From assembly GCA_021325025.1 (NCBI GenBank), contig JAJPHZ010000001.1, forward strand, positions 45,580-109,579: a DNA stretch of 64,000 bases, in the 5' to 3' direction. Below, piece by piece: positions 36,587 to 44,443 of this stretch. The notes under the pieces are model-generated. The model had not been told where the DNA came from. It searched no databases and saw only the letters and a list, made by a program, of their open reading frames with translations. The stretch is from Pseudomonadota bacterium (GTDB lineage Bacteria > Desulfobacterota > Binatia > Binatales > Binataceae). Position 1 is the stretch's first letter. The number at the start of each line of letters is the position of its first letter. Made by a program: the position numbers and the translations under genes.

Positions 36587-37768
36587 GTGGAAAACCAGCG
36601 GCGATTGCGCGTGCTGCACGTCGGCAAGTTCTATCCTCCGCATATCGGCGGGATGGAGACCCATCTGCGCACCCTGTGCGCGCAGCTTAAGGACGCGGTC
36701 GATTTACAGGTGATCGTCGCCAACGACGGCACACACACCGTGCAATCCGTGCTCGACGGCATCCGGGTGACGCGCCTGGGCACAGCCCTCTATCTGTACT
36801 CGACGCCGGTCTGTCCGCGCATGGTGCGCGCCATCCGCGGCGCCCGCGCCGACGTGGTCCACGTGCATCTGCCCAATCCGTGGGCGGTGGCGGCCTATCT
36901 GATGAGCGGCCATGGCGGCGCGCTGGTGGCGAGCTGGCATAGCGACGTGGTCAGGCAGAAGCGGCTGGGGCGGGCCTATGAAGTGATTTCGCGCCTGTTT
37001 CTGCGCCGCTGCAATGCGATAATCGCCAGCTCGCCGAACTATGTGGAAAGCTCGCCCGTGCTGTCGCGCAACCCGGCGCACTGTACGGTGGTGCCCTACG
37101 GGATCGCGGTCTCCGATTTCGCCTGCCGCGACGCCGCTCCGATCCACAACATCCGCCAGCGGTTCGGCCCGCGCATCGTGCTCAGCGCCGGCCGCCTGGT
37201 GTACTACAAGGGGCTGGAGTACCTGATCCGCGCCATGAACGCGGTCGATGCCAAACTGCTGATCGTGGGCGACGGACCGATGCGTCCGCGGCTGGAAGCG
37301 GAGGCCGCGGCCAACCCCCTGTTGCGCGGCCGGGTGAAATTCCTGGGCCGAATCGAAGATGTCGTGCCTTATTACCATGCCTGCGATGTCTTCGTATTGC
37401 CGTCGGTTGCGCGCAGCGAGGCCTTCGGTATCGTGCAACTGGAAGCGATGGCCTGCGGCAAGCCGGTGGTCAACACGCGGCTGCGCTCGGGCGTGCCCTT
37501 TGTCTCGCTCCATGGCGTCACCGGCTTGACCGTGGCGCCGGGCGATCCCGCGCAGATGGCGGCCGCCCTCAACCGGCTGCTGGACGACCCTGAACTGCGC
37601 CACGCCCTGGGCAACGCCGCGCTGCATCGCGTGCGCACCGAATTCACGGTCGGCGCGATGGTGCAGCGCACGCTCGACGTCTACCGCCGGGTGACCGGCG
37701 GCAGCGGCGGCCTCGAGCGGGGCGAGCGGATCGCGCGGGGCGCCGGCGTGGCATCCGCGGCGACCTGA
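36587..37768 (+). CDS. Glycosyltransferase family 4
   Basis: A 393-residue GT-B enzyme. The N-terminus LRVLHVGKFYPPHIGGMETH is a hallmark of GT4 transferases. The C-terminal half has IVLSAGRLVYYKGLEYLIRA, LLIVGDGPMRPRLEAEA and VLPSVARSEAFGIVQLEAMA, with the E-x7-E residues. The start is GTG at 36587 with an AAGG site immediately upstream, 11 bases after the previous gene. Substrates are unknown. It is followed by the ABC exporter after 32 bases. Confidence 0.92.
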   Translation: MENQRRLRVLHVGKFYPPHIGGMETHLRTLCAQLKDAVDLQVIVANDGTHTVQSVLDGIRVTRLGTALYLYSTPVCPRMVRAIRGARADVVHVHLPNPWAVAAYLMSGHGGALVASWHSDVVRQKRLGRAYEVISRLFLRRCNAIIASSPNYVESSPVLSRNPAHCTVVPYGIAVSDFACRDAAPIHNIRQRFGPRIVLSAGRLVYYKGLEYLIRAMNAVDAKLLIVGDGPMRPRLEAEAAANPLLRGRVKFLGRIEDVVPYYHACDVFVLPSVARSEAFGIVQLEAMACGKPVVNTRLRSGVPFVSLHGVTGLTVAPGDPAQMAAALNRLLDDPELRHALGNAALHRVRTEFTVGAMVQRTLDVYRRVTGGSGGLERGERIARGAGVASAAT

Positions 37769-37800
37769 GCCACGCCGCACACAGCACAGCGCAACCGACC

Positions 37801-39588
37801 ATGATCGGGCCGACCCGCGATTACTTAAGGCAACTGGCCGCCGTCACGCGATGGCGCCTGGCGCAGGCCTTGGCGCTGGTGATGCTTGGCTCGCTCACCG
37901 AGGGGCTGGGTCTGGCGCTGCTGCTGCCGACGCTGCAACTGGCGGGCGTCGATATCGGGCCACACACCGAGGCCGGCCGCTATGCCGCGCTGGTGCGCGG
38001 CGCGCTGGGCCAAATCGGGCTGCGTCCCACCCTGGCGCTGATGCTGGCGCTGTTTGTCGCAATCGTGGGTGCGCGTGCGATGCTGACCCGGGCGCAGAGC
38101 CTGTCGATCGCCGTGCTGTGCGAAGACTTCGCCCAGTACTTGAGGGAGCGCCTGTTCGAAGCGGTCAGCGGCGCTGACTGGCTGTTCATCTGCAGCAGCC
38201 GCTCCTCGGATTTCGTGCACGCGCTGACTAGCGAGGTGGACCGCGCCGGCGCCGCGGCCCATCAGGGCCTTTACACGATGTCGGGGGCGGCGGTGGCGGC
38301 GCTGTATGTCGGCGCCAGCCTCATCCTGTTTCCCGCCGCGACGCTGCTGATGCTGGCGATATGCGCGGCGCTGGCCGTGGCGCTGCACGCAAGGACCCGC
38401 GCGGTCCATCGTGCGGGCGGGGACTACTCCGCGGTCGCCGCCGGCGTCTATGCGGCCGCGATCGAGCATCTACAAGGCATCAAAACCGCCAAAATGTACG
38501 GTGCGCAGCGGCGCACCTGTCAGAGCTTCGCGCGCCTGACCCGCAACATGGCGGCCGCCGGCATCAGGATCAGCCGCGAGCAACTGGCGGCGGACGCCTG
38601 GTTCGAGATCGGCGCGGCCGCGATGATGGGCGTGATCCTGCTGGCAGCGCTGAAGTGGCTGGCGGTGTCGCCGCCCGAAGTGCTGATCCTGCTGCTGCTG
38701 TTCGCGCGCGTGGTGCCGCGCGTGCGCGGGCTGCAAAGCACCTACCGCGCCTTCGCCAGCTTGCTGCCCGGCTTCGCTACCATCGCCGGAATCCAGGTGC
38801 GATGCCGCGCGGCAGCCGAGCCGGCCGCCGCGACCGGACCCGCGCTGGAGCTGCACTCGGCGCTGCGGTTGGAGGGTGTCAGCTTCTCCTACCCAGGCGG
38901 GCCGCCGGTCGTGCGCAGCGTCGATCTTACGATTCCCGCCGGGCGCACGGTCGCGATCGTGGGGCCGTCGGGCGCCGGCAAGAGCACCATCGCGGACCTG
39001 CTGATGGGCCTGATCGCGCCGGCGGCGGGCTGCATCCGCGTCGACGGCGCGCCGCTGGACGCGGCGCGGGCGCTGGCCTGGCGCGAGCAGGTCGGCTACG
39101 TCGCGCACGACACCTTTTTGTTTCATGACACGGTGCGCGCCAATCTGCGCTGGGCACAGCCCAATGCCGACGAGGGCGAGTTGCGCGCCGCCCTGCGCAT
39201 GGCGGCGGCCGACGAATTCGTGGCGCGGCTGCCCCAGGGGCTGGACACCGTCGTCGGCGACCGCGGCGCCGCGCTCTCGCAGGGCGAACGCCAGCGCCTG
39301 GCGCTGGCCCGCGCGTTTTTGCGCCGCCCCCGGCTGCTGGTGCTGGACGAGGCCACCAACAGCCTGGATTCGGAGAACGAAACCAAAATTCTGGGCGCGC
39401 TCGATGGCATCCGCGGCGGCATCACCATCGTACTGATCGCCCATCGCCTGTCGACAATCCGATGGGCCGACCTGATCTACGTAATCGAAGACGGCACGGT
39501 GGTGGAGTCGGGCGACTGGGCGACGCTGTGCGCGCGTCTGGACGGCCGTTTCCGCACCTGGTGCATCGCCCAGGGCCTGGCGGCGTAG
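37801..39588 (+). CDS. ABC exporter (membrane and ATPase domains fused)
   Basis: A 595-residue half-size exporter. The membrane domain (residues ~15-320) has six hydrophobic segments. The nucleotide-binding domain shows Walker A GPSGAGKST (388-396), signature LSQGERQ (492-498), Walker B LLVLDEATNSLD (512-523) and the H-loop IAHRLS. It belongs to the MsbA/PglK type, which flips lipid-linked oligosaccharides or exports peptides. In this context it could flip a second glycan, a polyprenyl-phosphoryl sugar, or serve as the exporter for the lasso-type peptide encoded 9 kb downstream; sequence alone does not decide. Gene neighbours on both sides are on the same strand. Confidence 0.93.
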   Translation: MIGPTRDYLRQLAAVTRWRLAQALALVMLGSLTEGLGLALLLPTLQLAGVDIGPHTEAGRYAALVRGALGQIGLRPTLALMLALFVAIVGARAMLTRAQSLSIAVLCEDFAQYLRERLFEAVSGADWLFICSSRSSDFVHALTSEVDRAGAAAHQGLYTMSGAAVAALYVGASLILFPAATLLMLAICAALAVALHARTRAVHRAGGDYSAVAAGVYAAAIEHLQGIKTAKMYGAQRRTCQSFARLTRNMAAAGIRISREQLAADAWFEIGAAAMMGVILLAALKWLAVSPPEVLILLLLFARVVPRVRGLQSTYRAFASLLPGFATIAGIQVRCRAAAEPAAATGPALELHSALRLEGVSFSYPGGPPVVRSVDLTIPAGRTVAIVGPSGAGKSTIADLLMGLIAPAAGCIRVDGAPLDAARALAWREQVGYVAHDTFLFHDTVRANLRWAQPNADEGELRAALRMAAADEFVARLPQGLDTVVGDRGAALSQGERQRLALARAFLRRPRLLVLDEATNSLDSENETKILGALDGIRGGITIVLIAHRLSTIRWADLIYVIEDGTVVESGDWATLCARLDGRFRTWCIAQGLAA

Positions 39589-39659
39589 CTGCGCGCTCCG
39601 GGAAAGTGCTATGACTTGGATCGACACAAGCCACGTCAAGGCAAAGCTAACCGGATGAG

Positions 39660-41141
39660 ATGATGCAAATCGAGGGTGGTGCCGCTGGTGTAGCCGGGGA
39701 TGGAGCGGATTCGGCAGACTTGCAGGTCCCGCTTTGCGTTGACCTGGACGGCACGCTGATCAAGAGCGACACGCTGCTCGAACTGCTGCTCAAGCTGCTC
39801 AAACGAAACCCGCTGTATTTGTTGGTGCTGCCGCTGTGGTGGGTCAGGGGCAGAGCACAGTTCAAGGCGCGCGTCGCGGCGCACGAGACGCTGGAGGCCG
39901 ACCGGTTGCCCTTTCAGCCCCAATTGATTGACTTCATCCGCGAGCAGCATCGGGCGGGGCGCCCGACGATCCTGGTCACCGGCGCCAACCGCCGGACTGC
40001 CGCGCAGGTGGCGGCCCAGGCCGGCTGTTTCGACGAAGTGATCGCCAGCGATGAAACGGTGAATCTGGCCGGCGCCGCCAAGCGCGACGCGCTGGTCGCG
40101 CGCTTCGGCGAGCGCGGCTTCGATTACGTCGGCAACGAGCTGGCGGATCTGCCCGTGCTGGCGGCCGCGCGCCAGGCGCTGATCGCGGGTCCGTCGCTAC
40201 CACTTAGACGGGCGCTGCGCACCGCCCGTCTTCCGGTGGCGCGGCTGTTCGACGATCGGCCGGCGGCGCTCGCCGCATTGCTGAGCGCGATACGGGTCAA
40301 GCAATGGGTCAAGAACCTGCTGCTCGCTGTGCCGCTGGTGCTCGCGCACGAAGTCGCCGACCCTCGCCGGCTGATTGCGGTCGCGGCGGCGATGTTCGCC
40401 TTCTGCCTGACGTCGTCCGCTGCCTATCTGCTCAACGACCTGCTCGACCTCGACGCCGACCGCCACCATCCGATCAAGAAACATCGTCCGCTGGCCAGCG
40501 GCGCCCTGTCGATCACCGTGGCAGCGGCGGTGGCGCCCGCGCTGCTCGTGGCGGCGGTCGCCGTCGCGCTGGCGCTGCCGCGCCCTTTCCTCCTGAGTCT
40601 GCTCGCCTATTTCGTATGCACGGTGAGTTATTCGGTTTATCTCAAACGTGTAGTGCTGGTCGACGTGATAATGCTGGCCGGCCTGTACACCCTGCGCATC
40701 CTGGCCGGCGGCGCCGCGGCCGCGGTGGAAATCTCCCAATGGCTGGCCGCGTTCGCCACGTTTTTCTTCCTGAGCATGGCGCTGCTCAAGCGCTATTCGG
40801 AACTGCAGCGGCTGGTGGTCGAAAAGCGGCTCGCCCCCAGGGGCCGCGGCTATACAACCAGGGACGTTCAGCAGATCGCCGCCTTCGGTTCGGGCAGCGG
40901 ATACGTGGCGGCGCTGGTGATGGCGCTGTATATCAATAGTCCGGAGGTGACCCGCCTTTATTCCCGTCCGCAACTGTTGTGGCTGATGTGCGTACTGGTC
41001 ATTTACTGGATAAGCCGCGCCTGGCTGATGGCGGATCGCGGCGAGTTGGATGACGATCCCATCCTGTTCGCGCTGACCGACAAGGTCAGCTACGCGGTCG
41101 GCATCCTCGCCGGGCTGGTTCTGCTGGCTGCATCCTGGTGA
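39660..41141 (+). CDS. HAD phosphatase-UbiA prenyltransferase fusion (5-phosphoribosyl-1-polyprenyl-phosphate synthase-like)
   Basis: A 493-residue fusion. Residues ~20-205 are a HAD-type phosphatase domain with the catalytic DLDGT (Asp28, Asp30). Residues ~225-493 are a UbiA-family membrane domain with about seven helices and the Mg-binding NDLLDLDADRHHPIKKHRP (about 259-277), matching the group that includes mycobacterial Rv3806c. That group transfers phosphoribose from PRPP to polyprenyl phosphate; the phosphatase domain would then remove the 5-phosphate. The next two genes are DprE1- and DprE2-like, so the three form a complete polyprenyl-phosphoryl-arabinose route. The ATG at 39660 is directly followed by a second ATG. 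Its stop overlaps the GTG of the next gene. Confidence 0.88.
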   Translation: MMQIEGGAAGVAGDGADSADLQVPLCVDLDGTLIKSDTLLELLLKLLKRNPLYLLVLPLWWVRGRAQFKARVAAHETLEADRLPFQPQLIDFIREQHRAGRPTILVTGANRRTAAQVAAQAGCFDEVIASDETVNLAGAAKRDALVARFGERGFDYVGNELADLPVLAAARQALIAGPSLPLRRALRTARLPVARLFDDRPAALAALLSAIRVKQWVKNLLLAVPLVLAHEVADPRRLIAVAAAMFAFCLTSSAAYLLNDLLDLDADRHHPIKKHRPLASGALSITVAAAVAPALLVAAVAVALALPRPFLLSLLAYFVCTVSYSVYLKRVVLVDVIMLAGLYTLRILAGGAAAAVEISQWLAAFATFFFLSMALLKRYSELQRLVVEKRLAPRGRGYTTRDVQQIAAFGSGSGYVAALVMALYINSPEVTRLYSRPQLLWLMCVLVIYWISRAWLMADRGELDDDPILFALTDKVSYAVGILAGLVLLAASW

Positions 41142-42451
41142 GAGGCGAGCAATATCAATCCTGGGGCAGGTTCCCCCGCGCGCGCCATCGGGTGTGCCGG
41201 CTGTGGTGGCGGCACGAGGCGCGCGAAATTGGCCGGCTGGAGGGACCACTGCTAGCCTACGGCCGCGGCCGCAGCTACGGCGACGTATGTCTGAACGACG
41301 GCGGCACGGTGCTCGACACGCGCGGCCTGGACCGCCTGGCGTGCTTCGATGCCGGCTCGGGCCGCCTGCGCTGCGAGGCCGGAGTCACGCTGGAGGAGCT
41401 GCTGCGGATTTTCGTGCCGCGCGGATGGTTTTTGCCGGTGGTACCCGGCACCAAGTTCGTCACCTTGGGCGGGGCGATCGCCAACGACATCCACGGCAAG
41501 AACCATCATCGCGCCGGCACCTTCGGCTGTCACGTCGTGCAATTGGAACTGGTGCGCAGCAGCGGCGAGCGCATCGTCTGCACGCCGGAGCGCAATGCGG
41601 AGTTGTTCCGCGCCACGATTGGCGGACTCGGTCTGACCGGGCTCATCACGTGGGCGGAGATCCAGCTCAAGCCGATTCCCTCGCGCGCAATCGCGGTGGA
41701 AACCATCAGGTTCGCCAACCTCGATGAGTTCTTCGAAATCTCCGCGCAGTCCGACCGCGAGTTCGAATATACCGTGGCGTGGGTGGATTGCGCCGCGCGG
41801 GGATCGTCGCTGGGCCGCGGGCTGTTCATGCGCGGCAACCATGCCGACGCCGGGCAGCGGGCGCCGCGTCAGAGCAGGGCGATCCCCATCGTGTTCGACT
41901 TTCCGCAGCTGGTGCTCAACCGCTGGTCGATGAAACTGTTCAACGCGCTGTACTATCGCAAGCAATGGCCGGAGCGCAAAAGCACGGTGGTGGATTTCGA
42001 TTCCTTCTTTTTTCCACTCGATCGGCTGCTTGACTGGAACCGCATTTACGGGCGCCGCGGTCTGTTGCAGTATCAATGCGTGGTTCCCCATGGACACGAC
42101 GGCCGCGCCGTGCTGCGCCAATTGCTGGAAACCATCTCGGCGGCCGGACTGTTCTCGTTTCTGGCCGTGCTCAAAGTCTTCGGCAACTTGAGCTCGCCCG
42201 GCCTGATGTCCTTTCCGCGCCCAGGTGTGACGCTGGCGCTGGACTTTCCTGCCGGCCCCGGCGTGATGGCCCTGCTGGCGCGGCTTGACCGCGTGGTGGC
42301 AGCGGCCGGCGGGGCGGTGTATCCGGCCAAGGATGCGCGGATGGCGGCGGCTGACTTTCAGCATTTCTACCCGCAATGGGAACGGCTCGACGCGCTGCGC
42401 GATCCGAAATTCTCCTCCAGTTTCTGGCGCCGCGTCACGGCTCCAATCTGA
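41138..42451 (+). CDS. DprE1-like FAD-dependent oxidase (polyprenyl-phosphoryl-ribose 2'-oxidase)
   Basis: A 437-residue flavoprotein. FAD-binding motifs are GRGRSYGD (42-49), PGTKFVTLGGAIANDIHGKN (about 103-122, His119 matching the flavin-site His of mycobacterial DprE1) and HRAGTFGCHVVQLELVRSSG. The C-terminal segment PAKDARMAAADFQHFYPQ contains Lys398, matching the catalytic-site Lys. Where mycobacterial DprE1 has Cys387 (in NICVDFP), this protein reads TLALDFP with Ala367. It should oxidise the 2'-hydroxyl of polyprenyl-phosphoryl-ribose. GTG start overlaps the previous stop; the DprE2-like gene follows after 9 bases. Confidence 0.9.
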   Translation: MRGEQYQSWGRFPRARHRVCRLWWRHEAREIGRLEGPLLAYGRGRSYGDVCLNDGGTVLDTRGLDRLACFDAGSGRLRCEAGVTLEELLRIFVPRGWFLPVVPGTKFVTLGGAIANDIHGKNHHRAGTFGCHVVQLELVRSSGERIVCTPERNAELFRATIGGLGLTGLITWAEIQLKPIPSRAIAVETIRFANLDEFFEISAQSDREFEYTVAWVDCAARGSSLGRGLFMRGNHADAGQRAPRQSRAIPIVFDFPQLVLNRWSMKLFNALYYRKQWPERKSTVVDFDSFFFPLDRLLDWNRIYGRRGLLQYQCVVPHGHDGRAVLRQLLETISAAGLFSFLAVLKVFGNLSSPGLMSFPRPGVTLALDFPAGPGVMALLARLDRVVAAAGGAVYPAKDARMAAADFQHFYPQWERLDALRDPKFSSSFWRRVTAPI

Positions 42452-42460
42452 TGGCTTGCG

Positions 42461-43204
42461 ATGGGTGCAGAGAAGACCTTGATTTTCGGCGCCACCTCGG
42501 CGATCGCGCAGCAGACGGCGCGCCTGCTGGCGGCGCGCGGCGCCGAGCTTTTTCTGGTCGGGCGCTCCGCGGACAAACTCGGTGCGATCGCGGCCGACCT
42601 CAAGGTGCGCGGCGCCGCCCAGGTCTTCGCCCGCACGGCTGACTTGGATCGCGCTTCGGAACACGACGCAATCCTGGATGAGGCGGCGCGCCGGCTGGGC
42701 CGCATCGAACGCGTGCTCATCGCCCACGGCGTGCTGGGCGAGCAGTCGGCGGCGGAACGCGACTTCACGCAGGTTGAACGGATATTCCACACCAATTGCG
42801 CCAGCACGCTGTCGCTGCTCACACGCGTGGCGCAGCGGATGAGCGAACAGGGCAGCGGGACAATCGCGGTAATCACTTCGGTGGCCGCTGACCGCGGCCG
42901 GCCCTCCAACTACGTGTACGGCGCTTCCAAAGCCGCGGTCAGCGTCTTCCTGCAAGGGCTACGCGCGCGCCTGCATCGCCGCGGCGTGCGGGTGCTCGAG
43001 CTTAAGCCGGGGCCGGTCGATACGCCGATGACCGCGCACATGGAGAAGAGTTGGGCGTTCAGCCGCCCCGAGGTAATCGCGGCGGGAATCGTGCGCGCCT
43101 TTGACGGGCGGCGCGACGTCGTCTATCTGCCGTGGTTCTGGCGCTGGATCATGTGGGGCATCCGCGCGATGCCCGACCGTATCTTCAATCGCCTCACCCT
43201 CTAA
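42461..43204 (+). CDS. DprE2-like short-chain dehydrogenase
   Basis: A 247-residue SDR. It starts with a Rossmann motif TLIFGATSAIAQQTARLLA, has NAG-equivalent AHGVLGEQ, a catalytic Ser in VITSVAADRGRPSNYVYGAS, and YxxxK in YVYGASKAA. The C-terminal helix (WFWRWIMWGIRAMPDRIFN) is a membrane-associating end typical of DprE2. With DprE1 it would reduce the 2'-keto intermediate to polyprenyl-phosphoryl-arabinose. It lies 9 bases after the DprE1-like gene and 28 bases before the nucleotidyltransferase of the lasso-type cluster. Confidence 0.9.
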   Translation: MGAEKTLIFGATSAIAQQTARLLAARGAELFLVGRSADKLGAIAADLKVRGAAQVFARTADLDRASEHDAILDEAARRLGRIERVLIAHGVLGEQSAAERDFTQVERIFHTNCASTLSLLTRVAQRMSEQGSGTIAVITSVAADRGRPSNYVYGASKAAVSVFLQGLRARLHRRGVRVLELKPGPVDTPMTAHMEKSWAFSRPEVIAAGIVRAFDGRRDVVYLPWFWRWIMWGIRAMPDRIFNRLTL

Positions 43205-43232
43205 CGCCGGCCTGCGTGCCGGTCGATGGTTC

Positions 43233-44432
43233 ATGCAACTGAGGCCTGACTCAGACTTCCTGCTGGCCTGCGCCCGCCGCTTCGCTGGCACCCAGTCCGC
43301 CGACGGACTTCGCGCCCGCGCCGCGCGCGTGCCGGATTGGGAGAGCGCGCTTGAGCTGGCGCGCGCCCACGGCATGGAACCGTTGGCCGCCTGGTACCTC
43401 AACACCGACTGCAACGGGATGCTGGCACCACAGCTTCACCGCCGCCTACATGAGGTGATGCGCCGCACCGCCGCCGCCTCCCTGCTGCTGAGCGCCGAGC
43501 TGATCAAGGTCCTGAACATCCTTCAGGCGCACCACGTTCAGGCTGTCCCGCTCAAGGGCCCGGTGCTGGCCGCGATGCTGTGCGACGAGATCGCATGGCG
43601 CGAAAGCTGCGACCTCGACCTGCTGGTGCGCCGCGCGGACATCGCGCGGGCCAGGCAGGCGCTGTGCGACGCCGGCTACCGGGTGGACTCCAGGCTACCG
43701 CCGGGCGAGGAGAACGCCCGGTTCCATTGGCGATCGCAGCTCATTTTATGGCGCGAAGGCGGCGGACCGGCCATCGATCTGCATTGGCAACTGCTGCCCA
43801 GCCTGTTCCCTGCCGCACGTTACTTCGATTCGGTCTGGGAGCGGCTTGAAACCGCCGCCTTCCAGGGTCGGGAGATGGCGGCGCTTTGCCCCTTGGACCA
43901 GCTCTTCTTCCTGTGCGCGCACGCCGCGCGCCATTCATGGCACAGCCTGCGCCAGGCCGCCGATATCGCACGCCTGATCGCGGTGCGCCCGGACCTTGAC
44001 TGGCAGGGCGCCCTCAGCGCCGCCCGGCGCTCCGACGCCGGCACCGTCCTGGCGCTGGGGCTGTGGATGGTCAACCGCCTGTTGCTGCTCCCGTTGCCGG
44101 AACTGGCACTGCGTTATGCCAACGACATGATCGACGGCAAAGCCTTCGCGCGCAAGCTGATCGATCGGATGCCGGAGGCAACTCCCAACCACTACGAAAC
44201 CTCCCCGGAGTTCGCGCTGCAATTCAAACTGGCAGCGGGATGGTGGCCGAAACTGCGCTGCGCCGCGGGCTTTGCGCTGCTCCCCACTGACGCCGACGGG
44301 GAGCTGCGCCTGCCGGCCCCGCTCTTCTTTCTCTACTATTTGCTTCGCCCGGCGCGGCTGACGGCGAAATACAGCGCCCGGTTTTTGCGCCGGAGTTCAA
44401 CCACCGGGCCGTCAGCACGCGGAGCGCTGTAA
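43233..44432 (+). CDS. Nucleotidyltransferase family protein (NTP_transf_5 type)
   Basis: A 399-residue cytoplasmic protein. The core motif LKGPVLAAMLCDEIAWRESC followed by DLDLLVRRADI fits the uncharacterised nucleotidyltransferase family that is recurrent in lasso-peptide and HPr-kinase/PqqD clusters. In the pseudomycoidin lasso system a homologue is linked to sugar addition on the phosphorylated peptide; this is family knowledge and has not been shown here. Later marks are AIDLHWQLLPSLFPAARYFD and LFFLCAHAARHSWHSLRQAA. The ATG at 43233 is chosen; the frame is open upstream but overlaps the DprE2-like gene. It begins the RiPP module. Confidence 0.85.
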   Translation: MQLRPDSDFLLACARRFAGTQSADGLRARAARVPDWESALELARAHGMEPLAAWYLNTDCNGMLAPQLHRRLHEVMRRTAAASLLLSAELIKVLNILQAHHVQAVPLKGPVLAAMLCDEIAWRESCDLDLLVRRADIARARQALCDAGYRVDSRLPPGEENARFHWRSQLILWREGGGPAIDLHWQLLPSLFPAARYFDSVWERLETAAFQGREMAALCPLDQLFFLCAHAARHSWHSLRQAADIARLIAVRPDLDWQGALSAARRSDAGTVLALGLWMVNRLLLLPLPELALRYANDMIDGKAFARKLIDRMPEATPNHYETSPEFALQFKLAAGWWPKLRCAAGFALLPTDADGELRLPAPLFFLYYLLRPARLTAKYSARFLRRSSTTGPSARGAL

Positions 44433-44443
44433 GCCGCTTTGGC

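Noticed and set aside
41252..42955. A 567-codon minus-strand frame
   Set aside because: It is antisense to the DprE1- and DprE2-like genes, which carry clear active-site motifs.
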